8,377 nucleotides of DNA from Saprospiraceae bacterium (lineage in GTDB: Bacteria > Bacteroidota > Bacteroidia > Chitinophagales > Saprospiraceae). Below, in pieces: positions 4,963 through 8,377 of this stretch (positions are counted from its first letter, which is position 1; each line of letters starts with the position of its first letter). The DNA lies in contig JAHDEQ010000096.1 in the NCBI GenBank assembly GCA_020628755.1, positions 8,026 to 16,402 of the forward strand. The letters are read 5' to 3'. Under the pieces are notes generated by a model, which was not told the origin of the DNA, searched no databases, and worked only from the letters and a program-made list of their open reading frames with translations. Made by a program: the position numbers and the translations under genes.

Positions 4963-7869
4963 ATGAAAAAACTATTCTTCTCTTTCTTCTTCTCCCTATT
5001 TGCTACTGCTTTTCTCTTTGCCCAAATGGACAATATGGGAACAATTTCAGGCAAAATCACAGAAGCTGATTCGGGTTTTGAAATCATTGGTGGCAATATC
5101 GTTGTCTTAGATGTTGACAAAGGTACTGTTACCGATTTTGATGGAACTTACCAATTGGAAATTCCTACTGGTACTTATACCGTAGAAATCTCTTATCTGG
5201 GTTTTGCGACTCAACAAATCACAGATGTATTGGTTAGTGCTGGTGAAGTCACCAATCTTGATGTGCAAATGGGCGAAGCTGCCGTAGAAATCGAAGGCGT
5301 AGAAGTAGTTGCCAAAGCCTATAAAAATACAGAAATATCTGTTTTAGCCACTCAAAAAGCTGCTCCTGTAGTGCTTGATGGTATTTCTGCTGCTCAAATT
5401 AGCAAAAGCGGCGACAGCGATGTTGCCGCCGCCGTCAAACGTATCACAGGCGTTACCGTCGAAGGTGGAAAGTATGTTTATGTGCGTGGCTTGGGCGACC
5501 GTTACAGCAAAACAACACTCAATCGTGCCGAAATTCCAGGGCTTGACCCCAATCGAAATACGGTTCAAATGGATTTATTTCCAACCAACCTGATTGATAA
5601 TATTTTAGTTTATAAAACATTTGCGCCTAATTTGCCTGGTGATTTTACGGGAGGTTATATTGATATTGCGACTAAGGATTTTCCTGAACAGTTTACCCTC
5701 AATGCCTCTGCATCATTGGGTTACAATTCATTGGCCAATCTCAATGCCGAAGTACTTTCTTATAAAGGTGGTCAAAATGACTGGCTGGGTTTTGATGACG
5801 GTTCTCGTGCTTTGCCCGAAGGCATCGAGTGGAATGGTGGTAACCTTGCTTCCTTCAATCCCAACAGCGAAGGTGCTGACGCACAATCGCTTAGAAATCA
5901 AACGGCATCTTTTGACAATAATTGGGCCTTGTATAACGAAATGAAGCCTCTCAATTATGGCTTATCTCTCTCTGTCGGAAACCAAAAAGAATTGTTTGGT
6001 AAGCCCTTAGGTATGATAGCTGCTTTCTCGTACAATCGCAATTTTAGTGCTTACGAAAATGGCCAAATTGGAATCCACGAACTCAATGGTTTATATGATA
6101 ATGTAAATCGCTTGAATACTCAAATTCGCCTCAACTCGCGTCGTGGCCAAGAAGAAACGCTTTGGGGAGCGATGCTAAGTACAAGTATGAAACTCAACTC
6201 CAATAATAAAGTGAGTCTGATGTTTATGCACAATCAAAGTGGTACAGCGACTTCTATGTATGCAGAGGGTAAAAAATTGCGAGATGACCCAGATGATATT
6301 TTCCAAACACGTTCCTATCGTTTCCTCCAAAGAGGTTTGTCAACGGCTCAATTGAGTGGCAAGCATATTTTGTCTGAAGGTAGAAAATTTGAGATGAATT
6401 GGATTTCATCCTTAGCACTTTCTACTCAATCCGATCCTGATTTACGTTTCTTTACCAATCGGGTGAGCGATGTGTCGGGCAACTCTTTTATAAAGCCCTC
6501 AAGCGACAATGTTCCTACTCGTTTTTATAGAACAATGGAACAATATAATTTTGATAATAAAATTGATTTTTCATTGCCTTTCAATCAATGGAATGGCCTA
6601 AGCTCTAAATTGAGTTTTGGTGCTGCTTATGTGATGAAAGATCGTTCTTTTGAAGAAACCCGTTTTAACTTTAATAATCAAGACTTATTAGTCGCTTCTT
6701 CTAATGGAGAAGTTGGCTCACTTGATGCCCTGATAGCCCCCGAACTATATTTTAATGAAAACAATATCATTGCTGTTGGAAGCGATGGTGAATTTGCCAA
6801 CGACGCTAGAGGTGTGTATGTAGTTGAAAATTATGACCCTAAAAATAGCTATGATGCTAGTCAGCAGGTTGCGGCCGCTTATGTGATGGCGGAACTGCCC
6901 CTGGCAGACCGCCTACGTGCAATTATTGGGGTGCGTGCCGAACAAACCAATATTCAACTACGCACTTATGATACTGGACTTACACTTTCTAAATATCCAA
7001 AATTGGATGGCGAACAAGATATTATTAGTCAATTAGATTTCTTGCCTTCTCTTAATTTGAACTATGACTTGACTGAAAATATGAAGTTAAGAGCTGCTTA
7101 CAATCGTACATTGGCTCGCCCTTCGTTTAGAGAGTTAGCACCATTTGCATCTTTTGATTTGGACGGAGGATTTATCTTTGTCGGAAATCCTGAATTGCAG
7201 CGTACATTGGTTGATAATGTTGATTTGCGCTGGGAAACTTATCCAAAGTCAGGTGAGATTATTTCAGTGAGTGCCTTTTACAAAAACTTCAATAATCCGA
7301 TTGAGCGTACCTTTAACCCAGAAGCGGTCAATGGCGAGTTGACGCTCCGCAATGTGGAAGAGGCACAGTTGCTTGGTGCAGAATTTGAAATTCGTAAAAA
7401 ATTAGATTTTATCAATCCGCTTCGTGATTTCACCTTTGGTGGAAATGTTTCCTACATTTATTCACAAACAACGATTGATGCACAAGAGTTGGCTCAAATT
7501 CAGGCCAGCCAACCTGATGCCGCAGACACACGCGAAATGTACGGACAAGCACCTTATGCAATAAATGCTTTATTATCGTACAAAAACAAACGCAGTACTT
7601 CGGCTAATCTATCTTATAATATTGTTGGAAAACGTATTTCAGTTGTAACGCAAGGTGCAACACCCAATTATTATTTGATGCCCTTCTCATCTTTGAATTT
7701 CAATATCACACAAGGTATCTCTGAATTGATGCAGGTTAAATTTAGTGCCAACAACTTGCTCAATGCAAAGTACCGAGAAGAAGCGGAATTTAAAGGGGAG
7801 TCTTATCCTATTAATGTTTACGAGGTAGGACGTGCTTTTTCAGTTGGTCTGAGCTTAAAATTGAGATAA
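4963..7869 (+). CDS. TonB-dependent outer-membrane receptor with N-terminal carboxypeptidase-regulatory-like domain
   Basis: A 968-residue protein. Residues 1-20 or 21 are a signal peptide (ends FLFAQ). Residues about 27-105 form a CarboxypepD_reg-like beta-sandwich (GTISGKITEADSG, GTVTDFDGTYQLEIPTGTYTVEISYLGF), usual for Bacteroidota receptors. Residues about 125-238 are the plug: ISKSGDSDVAAAVKRITGV, YVYVRGLGDRYS (171-182), LDPNRNTVQMDLFPTNLIDNI and GDFTGGYIDIATKDFP. The rest is the barrel, with TonB-receptor features such as LRAAYNRTLARPSFRELAPF and a C-terminal strand ending FSVGLSLKLR. The family takes up large or scarce ligands across the outer membrane with TonB-ExbBD energy. No SusD-like gene is adjacent; the neighbour is a beta-helix lipoprotein, so this is not a standard Sus pair. 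The substrate cannot be read from the sequence; the putative Pho box suggests a phosphorus-containing compound (inference). The ATG at 4963 has an A-rich leader and gives a clean signal peptide. Confidence 0.93.
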   Translation: MKKLFFSFFFSLFATAFLFAQMDNMGTISGKITEADSGFEIIGGNIVVLDVDKGTVTDFDGTYQLEIPTGTYTVEISYLGFATQQITDVLVSAGEVTNLDVQMGEAAVEIEGVEVVAKAYKNTEISVLATQKAAPVVLDGISAAQISKSGDSDVAAAVKRITGVTVEGGKYVYVRGLGDRYSKTTLNRAEIPGLDPNRNTVQMDLFPTNLIDNILVYKTFAPNLPGDFTGGYIDIATKDFPEQFTLNASASLGYNSLANLNAEVLSYKGGQNDWLGFDDGSRALPEGIEWNGGNLASFNPNSEGADAQSLRNQTASFDNNWALYNEMKPLNYGLSLSVGNQKELFGKPLGMIAAFSYNRNFSAYENGQIGIHELNGLYDNVNRLNTQIRLNSRRGQEETLWGAMLSTSMKLNSNNKVSLMFMHNQSGTATSMYAEGKKLRDDPDDIFQTRSYRFLQRGLSTAQLSGKHILSEGRKFEMNWISSLALSTQSDPDLRFFTNRVSDVSGNSFIKPSSDNVPTRFYRTMEQYNFDNKIDFSLPFNQWNGLSSKLSFGAAYVMKDRSFEETRFNFNNQDLLVASSNGEVGSLDALIAPELYFNENNIIAVGSDGEFANDARGVYVVENYDPKNSYDASQQVAAAYVMAELPLADRLRAIIGVRAEQTNIQLRTYDTGLTLSKYPKLDGEQDIISQLDFLPSLNLNYDLTENMKLRAAYNRTLARPSFRELAPFASFDLDGGFIFVGNPELQRTLVDNVDLRWETYPKSGEIISVSAFYKNFNNPIERTFNPEAVNGELTLRNVEEAQLLGAEFEIRKKLDFINPLRDFTFGGNVSYIYSQTTIDAQELAQIQASQPDAADTREMYGQAPYAINALLSYKNKRSTSANLSYNIVGKRISVVTQGATPNYYLMPFSSLNFNITQGISELMQVKFSANNLLNAKYREEAEFKGESYPINVYEVGRAFSVGLSLKLR

Positions 7870-7900
7870 GGAATAAGATTGTAATTGTCAAGCCAGATAC

Positions 7901-7946
7901 CAAGAGTCAAGTTCAAGCTCAGTTTTGAGCTTGAACTTGACTCTTG
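7901..7946 (+). terminator. 21-bp perfect hairpin after the TonB receptor gene, probable transcript end
   Basis: The arms 7901-7921 and 7926-7946 are perfectly complementary over 21 bp around a GTTT loop, starting 32 bp after the stop codon. Only TATTT follows, so a classical U-tract is lacking and factor-independent termination is uncertain. It could also block 3' exonucleases or be an RNase III target. Each arm has internal repetition (TCAAG, TTCAAG). Confidence 0.55.
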
Positions 7947-8048
7947 TATTTAAACTTAAAAAATACATATATACAAAAACTTTAATTTGTTTTTAGCGTT
8001 ATAATCTACTAAACAAACGATACTAATAACCTAGAAAACAATCCTCCG

Positions 8049-8234
8049 ATGCGTATTACAGATCTAACATTGGCCAATGAATTTTGTCGGCAAAAAATCA
8101 TTCCTTCTGCCAACATTCATACGTCTATTCCACAAGCGAACTTCTCGCTAGACTTCACTAAAACGCAAGTTGTACAGAAAGAGCAAATTTCAATTGAAGA
8201 GTATTTAAAGGAATTTTTGTGGGAGCAGTTTTGA
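8049..8234 (+). CDS. Possible small protein of unknown function
   Basis: A 61-residue reading frame starting MRITDLTLANEF and ending LKEFLWEQF. It has no signal peptide, membrane segment or recognised motif. The N-terminal and C-terminal parts (ISIEEYLKEFLWEQF) look helical and amphipathic. It is preceded by an AT-rich stretch of about 100 bp after the receptor hairpin, with no clear ribosome site and no convincing promoter, and is followed within 20 bp by a long inverted repeat. Only its clean separation from neighbours and plausible composition support it. It could be a real small gene, perhaps a remnant, or chance. Confidence 0.4.
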   Translation: MRITDLTLANEFCRQKIIPSANIHTSIPQANFSLDFTKTQVVQKEQISIEEYLKEFLWEQF

Positions 8235-8250
8235 TAAAGGAACGGGGAGC

Positions 8251-8348
8251 AAATAAATTTACGTTTTCCTTAAATTAGTGCCGAATATAAGTCATTGAAA
8301 ATGAAGTTAATCAAGCTAATTTAAGGAATTAAAAAAGTAAATTTATTT
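8251..8348. repeat. Interrupted long inverted repeat, MITE-like or structured RNA
   Basis: Two perfect 12-bp arm pairs are nested: AAATAAATTTAC (8251-8262) with GTAAATTTATTT (8337-8348), and TCCTTAAATTAG (8267-8278) with CTAATTTAAGGA (8316-8327). Between the pairs are 4 nt on one side and 9 on the other, and the terminal loop is 37 nt (8279-8315) with its own small hairpin TCATT-GAA-AATGA (8292-8304). Folded, it makes a stem of about 24 pairs with one internal bulge. No transposase gene or obvious target duplication is visible. Confidence 0.6.
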
Positions 8349-8377
8349 TGACCCAATTACAAAAGCCAGCCTCATCT

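Noticed and set aside
4963..7869. SusC/SusD-type glycan utilisation locus
   Set aside because: No SusD-like protein, glycoside hydrolase or sugar regulator is visible; the receptor's neighbour is a beta-helix lipoprotein and the downstream region has no carbohydrate gene.
7947..8048. Promoter of the 61-residue reading frame (TTAATTTG or TATAAT-like sequences)
   Set aside because: TTAATTTG and TATAATC are present but no TTG element at the right distance supports either, and AT-rich sequence produces such matches by chance.

Overview
The window looks like a Bacteroidota chromosome, perhaps a Saprospirales-type marine or environmental member (phylum inferred from protein families and signals, order only a guess). 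Pointers are low GC content, A-rich leaders without clear Shine-Dalgarno sites, start regions of the form ATGAAAAAA, a lipoprotein with an acidic run just after the lipidated Cys, and a TonB-dependent receptor with a carboxypeptidase-regulatory-like N-terminal domain.

Left part (1-2985), all on the minus strand, read right to left: a small secreted protein of unknown function (2638-2985) closed by a strong intrinsic terminator (2542-2576); a GluR0-like prokaryotic ionotropic receptor (1399-2472) with a K+-type TVGYGD filter between two halves of a solute-binding domain, with its own putative promoter just after that terminator; a 205-bp gap with two overlapping palindromes; and a secreted peptidoglycan hydrolase (from 1193 off the left edge) that joins a histidine-rich segment, a lytic-transglycosylase-like domain and a zinc amidase domain.

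Centre and right (2986-7869), plus strand: a 364-bp divergent intergenic region, a 452-residue lipoprotein with a predicted beta-helix (3350-4708), a strong terminator (4804-4837), and a 968-residue TonB-dependent receptor (4963-7869) ending in a 21-bp perfect hairpin (7901-7946). The most notable signal is that these two genes, although separated by a terminator, each have the same promoter architecture: four 7-bp units related to (C/G)TTAACA at an exact 11-bp period, ending 20 bp (unit start to TTTG) before a -7-like ACTTTGTA. This resembles a PhoB-type box (Pho box) in the usual activator position. I infer that the two genes form a co-regulated outer-membrane uptake pair, plausibly induced by phosphate limitation.

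Right end (7870-8377): a possible 61-residue small protein (8049-8234) and a 98-bp interrupted inverted repeat (8251-8348) that could be a MITE-like element or a structured RNA. Several other short perfect palindromes lie in the intergenic regions. No tRNA, rRNA, CRISPR array or transposase gene was seen.
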